Assembly: GCA_018712835.1 (NCBI GenBank)
Contig: DVGF01000061.1
Span: 1-51,007, forward strand
DNA: 51,007 nt
Direction of reading: 5' to 3'
Source: Candidatus Ventrenecus stercoripullorum
GTDB lineage: Bacteria > Bacillota_I > Bacilli_A > RF39 > UBA660
The position numbers were made by a program, and so were the translations under genes. Positions within the stretch are counted from its first letter, which is position 1. Every line of letters begins with the position of its first letter. The notes beneath the pieces were generated by a model. The model did not search any database. It was not told where the DNA came from and was given only the letters and a program-made list of their open reading frames with translations. This document shows, one piece after another, positions 1-7,252 of the stretch.

Positions 1-171
1 GTCATTTGTAACTTTCATCATTTATACCACTATCCTTAACTATTACTATTTTCTCATATATAACTGAAAAAAAGCAGCATCGTTGACACTACTTTTTACA
101 CTTTATTTTTTTTCAAAGTCTGAATAGTTACATTTTTTTAGTAAAGAATTGTCTAGTAAGGTTCTTTTCTA
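1..171. other. intergenic sequence at window edge
   Basis: No coding sequence can be supported here. The stretch is A/T-rich and stops run through all frames. It separates the opuC-like operon from whatever lies upstream of the window. A weak inverted repeat around 70-97 (AAGCAG against CTACTT) could be a degenerate terminator for an upstream gene, but it has mismatches. Confidence 0.4.
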
Positions 172-199
172 TTGATTTTCTTTTAGGCTATGCTATACT
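172..199 (+). promoter_or_regulatory. sigma-A type promoter of the opuC-like operon
   Basis: TTGATT at 172-177 and TATACT at 194-199 are separated by 16 bp, and TGC directly precedes the -10 as an extended -10 element. The first gene of the operon starts 25 bp downstream. Confidence 0.6.
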
Positions 200-224
200 T
201 ATAAGGTAGGCTGGTGGTAAAAGA

Positions 225-1346
225 ATGATTGTGTTTAAAAATGTTTCAAAATCTTTTGGTAATCATAAGATTTTAGATAATATTAATATAGAGTTTGCTG
301 ATAATACGATTACCTGTTTGATAGGAGAAAGTGGATGTGGTAAAACAACTCTTTTAAAAACAATTAATCGTCTTATTGAACCTACAACAGGTAGTGTATT
401 TATTAATGGAAAAGATATTTCGAAAGAGAATGTCATTGATTTAAGAAGAAGTCTTGGATATGCGATTCAACAAACTGGTTTATTTCCGCATATGACCATT
501 CGTGAAAATATTGAAATTATTTTAAAACTTACTAAGAAAAAGAAAGAAGCAATTGCGAATAGAACATTAGAGCTTATGGATATGGTTGGGTTAAATGCTT
601 CTGAATATTTAGATCGATATCCTTCGGAGCTTAGTGGTGGTCAACAACAAAGAGTGGGTATCGCTCGGGCATTTGCCACTGATCCTGATATTATTTTGAT
701 GGACGAACCTTTTAGTGCTCTTGATCCGATGACAAGAAGTGCTTTGCAAGATGAATTAATACGAATTCAAAGTCGTTATAAAAAGACAATTATTTTTGTG
801 ACGCATGATATGAATGAAGCAATTAAGATAGCAGATAAAATAGCGATTTTAAATGAAGGGCATGTTATTCAGTATGATACACCTGAGAAAATTTTAAAAA
901 ATCCTGCTAATGATTTTGTGAAGAATTTTGTTGGTCCTAAAAAGATATGGTCTTCTCCTGAATTTATTAAGGTCAGCGACATTATGATAGAACATCCTGT
1001 TACTTGTAATCCTGAGTATTCTATTTTCTATTGTCTTAATAAAATGAGAATGGCTAAAGTAGACACTTTAATGGTTGTGGATGATAAAAATGTTTTATTA
1101 GGTATTTTGTATGCAGATGTATTTACTAATGTTTCCTATGAGCATAAAAAAGCAAAAGATTTTATTGAAAAAGATTTTTTGGTAACGCATCCAGAGGACT
1201 CTATTGTTGATTTGTTAGACTTGATTGATAGAGAAAAGATTACTACGATGCCAGTGGTAGATGGTAAAGGACATTTAAAAGGGCTTATTACACGAAGTAC
1301 TTTGTTAACCTATATGAGTCAACAATTTATAAAGGGGGATGAATGA
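225..1346 (+). CDS. opuCA: glycine betaine/choline ABC transporter ATP-binding protein (OpuCA/ProV type)
   Basis: ATPase of an osmoprotectant importer of the quaternary-amine uptake family; it acts at the inner face of the membrane with the downstream permease. Visible motifs are Walker A GESGCGKTT (34-42), signature LSGGQ (136-140) and Walker B IILMDEP (156-162). Two CBS repeats follow the ATPase domain (about 248-370), which in OpuA/OpuC-type ATPases sense ionic strength or nucleotides. The 373-residue length is normal for the family. The stop overlaps the next start by 4 nt (ATGA), so the pair is translationally coupled. The exact substrate (betaine, carnitine or choline) cannot be read from the sequence. 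Confidence 0.93.
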   Translation: MIVFKNVSKSFGNHKILDNINIEFADNTITCLIGESGCGKTTLLKTINRLIEPTTGSVFINGKDISKENVIDLRRSLGYAIQQTGLFPHMTIRENIEIILKLTKKKKEAIANRTLELMDMVGLNASEYLDRYPSELSGGQQQRVGIARAFATDPDIILMDEPFSALDPMTRSALQDELIRIQSRYKKTIIFVTHDMNEAIKIADKIAILNEGHVIQYDTPEKILKNPANDFVKNFVGPKKIWSSPEFIKVSDIMIEHPVTCNPEYSIFYCLNKMRMAKVDTLMVVDDKNVLLGILYADVFTNVSYEHKKAKDFIEKDFLVTHPEDSIVDLLDLIDREKITTMPVVDGKGHLKGLITRSTLLTYMSQQFIKGDE

Positions 1347-2911
1347 TGAATTTTATTACTTATATGAGTGCAAATATGGATCAAATCCTCTCTTTATTAG
1401 TAGAGCATATTGAACTTACATTCTTAGCTGTAGCAGTCGCTATTTTGATAGGTGTTCCAATAGGTATTCTTATTAGTTATGTAAAAAAACTTGGTAAACC
1501 AGTGCTAGCTCTTGCCAATGTTATGCAGGCGATTCCTTCGATGGCATTGTTAGGTTTTATGATACCATTTTTAGGAATTGGAACGAAACCTGCAATTGTT
1601 ATGGTAGTCTTGTATTCTTTGCTTCCTATTATTAAAAATACTTATATTGGAATTCAAAATATTAATGCAGATATGTTAGAAGCGGCTCGAGGCATTGGTC
1701 TTACAAAATGGCAAATTCTTGTAAAGGTGCAAATTCCACTGGCTTTACCAGTGATTATGGGTGGTATTCGTATTTCGGCTGTTAGTGCGGTTGGTCTTAT
1801 GACTTTGGCTGCCTTCTGTGGAGCAGGAGGGCTAGGATACTTAGTTTATGCTGGTATTCGTTCTATTAATAATGCTCAAATTTTAGCAGGGGCTATTCCA
1901 GCTTGTATCTTGGCTTTATTCTTTGATTATATTTTGGGTATTGTGGAAAACTTAGTAACACCAAAATATAAGAAACAAGGAAAGGTATCGTTCTTTAAAA
2001 GAAGGGGATTTCAAGTTAGTGTATTAATACTTACTATTTTGGCTTTTCTTTGTCTGATAATTTACCCAGTGTTCCAAGGAGAACAAGCTAAAAAACAGAT
2101 TACTATTGGTAGTATGGATTTTACAGAACAAGAAATTTTGTCTTACATGATTAATGATATCATTGAAGATAGAACAGATATTACGGTAAATCAAAGGCTT
2201 TCTTTAGGTTCTTCCACTATTGTTTTGTCGGCATTAGAGCAAGATGATATTGACATGTATGTAGATTATACTGGAACGATTTATGGTAGTGTTTTAAAAC
2301 ATGAACCTAATTCTAATGTTGAGGAAGTTTATAATATTTCTAAAAAAGAAATGAAAGAAAAGTATGATGTCAATGTTTTGGATGATTTAAATTTTAATAA
2401 TACTTATACTTTAGCTGTTCGAAGAGATACAGCAGAACAATATAACTTAAAAACTATTAGTGATTTAAGTGCGGTATCAAGTGAACTTGTTTTTTCACCC
2501 ACTCTCACATTTATGGAAAGAAATGATTGCTTTCTAGGCTTGCAACAAGTTTATCCAATAGCTTTCCGGGATGTCATGCCAATTGATGGAGCTCCTAGAT
2601 ATGTGGCTTTAACCAATCATGAAAGTGATGTCATTGATGCTTATTCAACGGATGGTCTTTTGAAAAAATATGATTTAGTTGTTTTGGAAGACGATAAAGG
2701 ATTTTTCCTTCCATATCACGCAATTCCAATAGTGAATAATCGAGTTTTGGAGGAGTTTCCTGAAGTTGTTCCAATTCTAGAAGAACTTTCAAATTATTTA
2801 AGTGATGACGTGATGCGTGAACTTAATTATAAGGTTGATGAAGAACAACAAAGACCGGAAGATGTGGCAAGGGACTTTTTAATTCAAAATAGTTTAATTA
2901 CTGAAAAATAG
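1343..2911 (+). CDS. fused permease/substrate-binding protein of the osmoprotectant ABC transporter (OpuCB-OpuCC type)
   Basis: The N-terminal ~215 residues are a hydrophobic BPD-type permease; the EAA loop (EAARGIG, about 113-119) couples to the ATPase. After a further membrane segment (about 224-243), residues from about 251 (ITIGSMDFTEQE) form an OpuAC/ProX-like type II periplasmic-binding domain exposed outside the cell. Tethering the binding domain to the permease is a known arrangement in Gram-positives (BusAB, OpuF types). The start is the first of two adjacent ATGs, 4 nt into the preceding stop, with AAAGGGGG just upstream. It is the last gene of the operon and is followed by a terminator. 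Confidence 0.93.
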   Translation: MMNFITYMSANMDQILSLLVEHIELTFLAVAVAILIGVPIGILISYVKKLGKPVLALANVMQAIPSMALLGFMIPFLGIGTKPAIVMVVLYSLLPIIKNTYIGIQNINADMLEAARGIGLTKWQILVKVQIPLALPVIMGGIRISAVSAVGLMTLAAFCGAGGLGYLVYAGIRSINNAQILAGAIPACILALFFDYILGIVENLVTPKYKKQGKVSFFKRRGFQVSVLILTILAFLCLIIYPVFQGEQAKKQITIGSMDFTEQEILSYMINDIIEDRTDITVNQRLSLGSSTIVLSALEQDDIDMYVDYTGTIYGSVLKHEPNSNVEEVYNISKKEMKEKYDVNVLDDLNFNNTYTLAVRRDTAEQYNLKTISDLSAVSSELVFSPTLTFMERNDCFLGLQQVYPIAFRDVMPIDGAPRYVALTNHESDVIDAYSTDGLLKKYDLVVLEDDKGFFLPYHAIPIVNNRVLEEFPEVVPILEELSNYLSDDVMRELNYKVDEEQQRPEDVARDFLIQNSLITEK

Positions 2912-2937
2912 TGAACTGTTAGAGTCCACTATTTTTT
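2906..2937 (+). terminator. rho-independent terminator after opuC operon
   Basis: Stem AAATAGTGAACT (2906-2917) pairs with AGTCCACTATTT (2923-2934) with one mismatch, followed by a run of six T. It overlaps the stop codon. Confidence 0.8.
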
Positions 2938-3235
2938 GCCTTTTATTTCTTAAGAATATTTTTATTACATTATGTATAGCTAAAAATACTGAAAGAGTAA
3001 TTTTCTCCATCGTTCCAAATACCATTTAAATTACAATATGTTAAGATTGAAATTCGAAGCATTACTCTTTTTGAATAATTTTATAACAAAAATATAACAT
3101 ATTTTATTATAAATGACTATTATTACTTGGCATTTTTCTAAAATTTGTGTGTCGATTGCCTAGTAATTTTACAAGATTTAGGACTATCAAATTTAGCAAG
3201 ACATTACTTTTATCCGTAATTTTCTTGCTTTTTTT
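2938..3235. other. non-coding gap before the Wadjet remnant
   Basis: About 300 bp with no credible gene. It holds an inverted copy of the ~31-bp repeat (3022-3052) and very A/T-rich sequence with stops in every frame. Recognisable JetC coding similarity begins only near 3236, so this is where the 5' part of the Wadjet operon was lost. Confidence 0.6.
3022..3052 (-). repeat. ~31-bp island repeat, copy A (inverted)
   Basis: Its reverse complement reads TTTCAATCTTAACATATTGT followed by AATTTAAATGG. It matches copies at 4940-4970, 7110-7140 and 7176-7206; the shared core is ATAnnGTAATTTAAAT. Confidence 0.75.
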
Positions 3236-3589
3236 GAATTAACTGATAAAATATTTTCGGTGTTTAGTGGTGGAGAAAAAGCTAAAACTATGTATGTTCC
3301 TTTATTTGCAAGTGTCTATGCAAAGCTTGATAGTGCCGCGGTTTTTGCACCACGTCTTATTGCCCTAGATGAAGCTTTTGCTGGGGTCGATGAAAAAAAT
3401 ATAGAGGAGATGTTTGCTTTATTAGATAGTTTTGAATTAGACTATATTTTAACAAGTCAGGCTTTATGGTGTGATTACAAAGAAATTAAAGAGATTTCTA
3501 TCTGTGAGCTTATTAAGGCACGTGATGCATCGAGTGTGGCTGTCCGTAGATATCGTTGGAATGGGCTAGTAAGAGAGGTCTTAAATTAA
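3236..3589 (+). pseudogene. jetC: C-terminal remnant of Wadjet type II SMC-like protein JetC (TIGR02680 type)
   Basis: JetC is the SMC-like ATPase of the Wadjet anti-plasmid complex and is normally over 1000 residues. Only about 118 codons remain. The reading frame enters after a stop at 3194, and similarity begins near ELTDKIFSV at about 3236. The fragment keeps the ABC signature FSGGEKA and Walker B (LIALDEAFAGVD), but the Walker A half and the entire coiled coil are gone. A GTG at 3260 could start a 109-residue peptide, but with half the ATPase missing it cannot hydrolyse ATP in the SMC manner. Its TAA overlaps the jetD ATG by one base, the normal operon arrangement. I see no jetA or jetB. 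Confidence 0.8.
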
Positions 3590-4818
3590 TGAGTTACACA
3601 GAATATTTTCAAAGTAAAGAAGGTTTCGCTCGCTTTTTTTACCTTTGTTTAGAAAAGTATCAACGCTCTGGTAAAGTCGTAGGACTTGTTCGTTTGCCAA
3701 ATATTTCTGAAGTAGAAGCTCAAGCATTTACTAGTTTTTTTGCTAGAAAATTTTATGCTGGGAAAGATTACACTATATCCGTAAAAGAATTTTTAAAAAT
3801 TTTAGGAAAAGGACGGTTTTCTGATTTTGATTTTCTTACTTATTTTAGTTGTGTTTATGATGGCTTTACTCTTGAAACAAACAAGGAAAAGAGAAATAAA
3901 AAATTAGAAGCTTATTATTCTTTTTTATCTGATATCATTAAAAAATTTCACTATCGGCCATTGCAAATATTTTTGAGTGAGCAACTTACTTCGAAGACAC
4001 AAACAATGAATTTGATAAAAAGAAAGTATTCTAAAAGCCAAAAACAATGTGAAAAAGAACTTTTAAATATTGATAGGCTATTGACTCATATTCCTAAAGA
4101 AATTACATTTTTACCAATTTATGCCTCTCTTACAGGAAATCCCCATTATTTAGATTTGAATAGTAGTGAAGGGAATTTATTTTATCGTATACTCGCTCAT
4201 ATTTTAGAAGAAGATGTTCCAAAAACAATTGAAGATAAAATGCATTTACTAGAAGAGATTAATGTTTATACGGATCCTTTGAGTAACTTTGTGATTGTAC
4301 ATCATTTGATTTATTCTTTTGATATTCCTTTTAAAACTATGAACTTAAATATGGAAAATATTCATCAATTAAATGAAGTGCATGGGTATAAAAATTGTAT
4401 TTTTGTATTTGAAAATCCTTCTATTTTAAATCATTTGAAAAGTTTAAATCTTGCTGTTTCTGTGATTATTACTTCTGGTAATTTAAATCTTTCTTTTTAT
4501 AAGCTTTTAGAGAAAATAAAGGATGATACAATGATTTATTATAATGGAGATTTTGATCCAGAAGGGTTATTGATTGCTGAGAAGTTAAAGAAGAAAAGAA
4601 GTGATATTATCTTTTTTGGTTATGATAAAGAAAACTATTTGATGACTCATCCTGTGAAAGATGTTAGCCAAAAACGGCTTCATAAGCTTGAACATGTGAC
4701 AAGTAAAGAATTTCAAGAGGTAAAAAAGTGTATTTTGGAAAGTCATAAGGCAGGTTATCAAGAAAATCAATTAAAATATATTGAAGAGTATGTGAGAAGT
4801 GTTGTAGAACAGATTTAA
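3589..4818 (+). CDS. jetD: Wadjet type II nuclease subunit JetD (TIGR02679 type)
   Basis: JetD is the topoisomerase-VI-A/Toprim-like subunit that cleaves circular plasmid DNA extruded by JetABC. This copy is 409 residues, full length for the family. Near the C-terminus (about 319-325) it has the Toprim-like motif GDFDPEG, preceded by a strand ending YYNG, as in DUF2399 domains. I place the start at the ATG overlapping the jetC stop (TAATG); the longer frame from 3556 would run through the jetC tail. JetD looks intact while its partners are lost, so the complex is probably non-functional. A terminator follows directly. Confidence 0.8.
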   Translation: MSYTEYFQSKEGFARFFYLCLEKYQRSGKVVGLVRLPNISEVEAQAFTSFFARKFYAGKDYTISVKEFLKILGKGRFSDFDFLTYFSCVYDGFTLETNKEKRNKKLEAYYSFLSDIIKKFHYRPLQIFLSEQLTSKTQTMNLIKRKYSKSQKQCEKELLNIDRLLTHIPKEITFLPIYASLTGNPHYLDLNSSEGNLFYRILAHILEEDVPKTIEDKMHLLEEINVYTDPLSNFVIVHHLIYSFDIPFKTMNLNMENIHQLNEVHGYKNCIFVFENPSILNHLKSLNLAVSVIITSGNLNLSFYKLLEKIKDDTMIYYNGDFDPEGLLIAEKLKKKRSDIIFFGYDKENYLMTHPVKDVSQKRLHKLEHVTSKEFQEVKKCILESHKAGYQENQLKYIEEYVRSVVEQI

Positions 4819-4845
4819 AAATAAGCTTTCGGACTTATTTTTTTG
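4817..4845 (+). terminator. terminator after jetD
   Basis: Hairpin AAATAAG (4819-4825) with CTTATTT (4834-4840), followed by a T run to about 4844. Confidence 0.7.
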
Positions 4846-4877
4846 CAGTTAAAATTTTTTAGAATATTAGAAATGGC

Positions 4878-4902
4878 AACTTATACTATGTTTAGATTAA
4901 AA
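4878..4902 (-). repeat. ~31-bp island repeat, partial diverged copy E (inverted)
   Basis: Its reverse complement starts TTTTAATCTAAACATA, the same as the first half of the copy at 7176-7206, then diverges. It lies 38 bp from, and in opposite orientation to, copy B. Confidence 0.55.
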
Positions 4903-4939
4903 CGTTGTAGTAAGGGGATATTATGAATCTATGAATAAG

Positions 4940-4970
4940 TTTTAATTTTAACATAATGTAATTTAAATTT
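4940..4970 (+). repeat. ~31-bp island repeat, copy B
   Basis: TTTTAATTTTAACATAATGT followed by AATTTAAATTT. It sits immediately upstream of the degraded permease frame. Confidence 0.75.
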
Positions 4971-5197
4971 ATAAAATTGGAATACCTTTTGTGATTTCAC
5001 TTATATTTGTTGTATTAGCAATTATTTTAATGGAGCTTATCTCTCATATACCTTATCTTTCTTGGATTGATGGAGTTGTTTTTAGTGATTTATAAAAACA
5101 AATACCTATTTTAATAATTGGATTGCTATTGTTTATCTTCATTAATATATTAACTTATAAAAAAGCTACCCAAAACTTTGAAAAAGTTGATTTATAA
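4967..5197 (+). pseudogene. degraded C-terminal end of an ABC-type multi-spanning permease
   Basis: Read through one in-frame stop (TAA at 5093-5095), the frame encodes two strongly hydrophobic segments and ends YKKATQNFEKVDL. That ending is typical of the last membrane segment of lantibiotic/antimicrobial-peptide-type ABC-2 permeases. Everything upstream is missing: the frame opens after a stop at 4964, next to repeat copy B. There is no start codon with a ribosome binding site, so it is a relic. Confidence 0.55.
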
Positions 5198-5211
5198 AAA
5201 TTAAATATTAA

Positions 5212-5271
5212 AGAGCTACAGTTGTGAAGTGAACCCAAAAAGTTTGGGTTCACTTCATTTCTAGTAGCTCT
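5212..5271. other. long nested hairpin between convergent genes
   Basis: A perfect 14-bp inner stem (GAAGTGAACCCAAA at 5226-5239 with its complement at 5243-5256, 3-nt loop) is enclosed by a second 8-bp inverted repeat (AGAGCTAC at 5212-5219, GTAGCTCT at 5264-5271). It lies just past the end of the minus-strand endonuclease gene, where it may terminate transcription: on the minus strand it runs into TTTAATATTTAATTTTT. Confidence 0.7.
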
Positions 5272-5323
5272 CTATCGAAAATAAAAGGGGATGTTTCATA
5301 GTCTTTTGAACTTTTATATTTTC

Positions 5324-6256
5324 TCAGATAATTATGTTTTGTTTAACAAATTCTACTTCTTTTTCGTATGTATTACAAGTGTATGGGATTTTAATTAAAG
5401 GTATATTACGTTTATCAGCATAATTTAATTTTAATTTATCATTTTCTATCTGATGTTCAAACTGTGAACTACCTCCAAATTCTTTTACTGGTTCATAATG
5501 TTGTTTTCCCTGACATTCAACTAAGTATTTAATACTACCATTGGAATTATATATTGCAAAATCATACCTTAATAACTTAGTACTTCCCATTAAATCTGGA
5601 AAAGATACTTCCACTTTATATTTTATATTATTTTCCTCAAAAATTTTTATAGTTCTCCATTGGAAAGAAGATATTTTATGACAATCACAATACGCATTAC
5701 TATAATAACCTTTTGTTGCATTTCTTCCAAATTCATCATTTTTAATTTCAAAATCTAATGCACTAAATATATGTTCCCTATTACACATATAGCATACACA
5801 TCTATATTTTTTATCTATTTTTATGTGTTTTATTCTATTTTTTCGTGTTTTCTTAATATATGAATCATATTCATATTTTTCATCTATACATTCTAATATA
5901 TTTAGTGACTCATGAATGGTATTAGTAAAATCTATATCATAATTTTTACTTTTATCAAATTCAACATCAGTATAACACTCTTCACTACAATATCTAGGCT
6001 TTTTCATTAGCAAAATATCTTTCCGTATAAAATATTCTTTTCCACATTGACATTTACATATATAGTATTCTTTCACTTTAAAATTTTTTGGTAATTCTTC
6101 ATCCTTAATTTTTTGCTCAATATTATTTTGTTTCTTTAAATTAGCTATTACACACGGATCAGTTATTGGTTCTTTAGGATATGATTTATTATCTCCAATT
6201 ATTGTAAAGCAACCATATTTAGTTCCTATAGTTAATTCTTGTTGCTTTTTATTCAT
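5324..6256 (-). CDS. zinc-ribbon protein with C-terminal PD-(D/E)XK (Vsr/EDxHD-like) endonuclease domain
   Basis: 310 residues. The N-terminal two thirds carry two Cys clusters that look like zinc ribbons: C67/C69/C71 with C90/C94, and C153/C155/C158 with C190/C192/H193. The C-terminal ~100 residues resemble Vsr-like nucleases: E216, D232 (YDFAI), E247 and Q249 (LVECQGKQHY), H253 and D273. This fits the EDxHD arrangement described for phage-borne homing endonucleases such as I-Bth0305I. GGAGG 6 nt before the ATG supports the start. No intron, methylase or phage gene is adjacent, so it may be a free-standing mobile nuclease. The substrate is unknown. Confidence 0.65.
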   Translation of the reverse strand: MNKKQQELTIGTKYGCFTIIGDNKSYPKEPITDPCVIANLKKQNNIEQKIKDEELPKNFKVKEYYICKCQCGKEYFIRKDILLMKKPRYCSEECYTDVEFDKSKNYDIDFTNTIHESLNILECIDEKYEYDSYIKKTRKNRIKHIKIDKKYRCVCYMCNREHIFSALDFEIKNDEFGRNATKGYYSNAYCDCHKISSFQWRTIKIFEENNIKYKVEVSFPDLMGSTKLLRYDFAIYNSNGSIKYLVECQGKQHYEPVKEFGGSSQFEHQIENDKLKLNYADKRNIPLIKIPYTCNTYEKEVEFVKQNIII

Positions 6257-6302
6257 CTCTAACCTCCAAATTGCAATTTGTTTTTAAATATATTATCATA
6301 AA

Positions 6303-6331
6303 AGCAAGTGCTTATCAACTAACCACTTGCT
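6303..6331 (-). terminator. terminator of the minus-strand permease gene
   Basis: Inverted repeat AGCAAGTG (6303-6310) / CACTTGCT (6324-6331). Read on the minus strand it is followed by TTTTAT, just after the permease stop. Confidence 0.6.
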
Positions 6332-6336
6332 CAACT

Positions 6337-7081
6337 TTATTGTTCCCATTTAAAGGATTTAACTGATATTACAATATACACTACAAAAATTAAAATCATA
6401 AGAATAATAGGAAATATTATATTGTCTATTGGTAATCCAAGTATTGAAGCCTTTAAAATTTTAATTCCTTGTGTTAATGGTAATACATCTACTATTTTTT
6501 GCATTATTCTTGGCATAACTTCATAAGGAAATGTTGCTCCAGAAAAAATTAGCATTGGAAAATATAAAATGCTTGCTATACTTTTTGCTGATTTACTATT
6601 TTTAGCGATTCCATCTACCATTAGTCCAATACTAAACATTGATAACATTACTAAAAAATATGTCTCTAAAATTTGTAGTATATTTCCTTTTATACTAAAA
6701 TTCCAAAATACTTTTTCTACAATAAATATCAAAGCTAAAGATATTACAGAATATATCGTATAAATAATTAATTGAACTGCTAAAAGCATAACTGGACTTA
6801 CTGGTGTAACTTTTAATCGCTTTAATATTTTTTTCTCTATATCCAGATAGAACTAAAGGAAAGCCCATTAAACCTCCTGCACATATTGCTATTGTTGATA
6901 TTGCTCCAAAAGATTGGTCTAAAAATGTATAACCAGCTCCCTCAAAAGCTGGATTATTACCATTTATAATTCCTATTAATACCAAGATTATTACAGGCAT
7001 ACATATTGCAAAAATAAATATATCTATCCCTCTAAATGATAACTTTAATTCTGTTTTCAAAAATGTGCTAAATGCTTTCAT
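6337..7081 (-). pseudogene. ABC-2 type transporter permease, frameshifted
   Basis: The two halves overlap in different frames. The N-terminal part (start at 7081 with AGGAGAGGAGG upstream) begins MKAFSTFLKTELKLSFRG, has several membrane segments and loses frame after SGYREKN. The second frame resumes as KILKRLKVTPVSPVMLL and continues through the rest of the permease to FKWEQ. The switch falls at a run of seven A on the coding strand (T7 at 6828-6834). Removing one base restores a single frame of about 247 residues, the usual length. No ATP-binding partner gene is adjacent. It is either a real indel, a sequencing/assembly indel, or a slippage-rescued gene. Confidence 0.75.
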
Positions 7082-7109
7082 CTGATTCCTCCTCTCCTGA
7101 ATACCAAAG

Positions 7110-7140
7110 TTTTAATTTTAATATAGTGTAATTTAAATAT
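7110..7140 (+). repeat. ~31-bp island repeat, copy C
   Basis: TTTTAATTTTAATATAGTGT followed by AATTTAAATAT; located in the region upstream of the minus-strand ABC-2 permease. Confidence 0.75.
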
Positions 7141-7175
7141 TGGAAAATACTATCTAATTGAAAGCAAGGCACCTG

Positions 7176-7206
7176 TTTTAATCTAAACATATTGTAATTT
7201 AAATTG
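7176..7206 (+). repeat. ~31-bp island repeat, copy D
   Basis: TTTTAATCTAAACATATTGT followed by AATTTAAATTG; 66 bp from and in the same orientation as copy C. It marks the right edge of the island. Confidence 0.75.
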
Positions 7207-7216
7207 GATATGTAAA

Positions 7217-7252
7217 TAAAAATAGCGATTTTTTTTCTAATCACTATTTTTT
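7217..7252 (-). terminator. terminator of the UbiB-type kinase gene
   Basis: On the minus strand AAAATAGTGATT pairs with AATCGCTATTTT (one mismatch) around an A-rich loop, followed by ATTT. It overlaps the stop codon at 7244-7246. Confidence 0.65.

Noticed and set aside
3260-3589. Short JetC frame as a functional 109-residue protein
   Set aside because: It lacks Walker A and the coiled coil, and the family similarity extends upstream of the only start codon, so it is a truncated relic.
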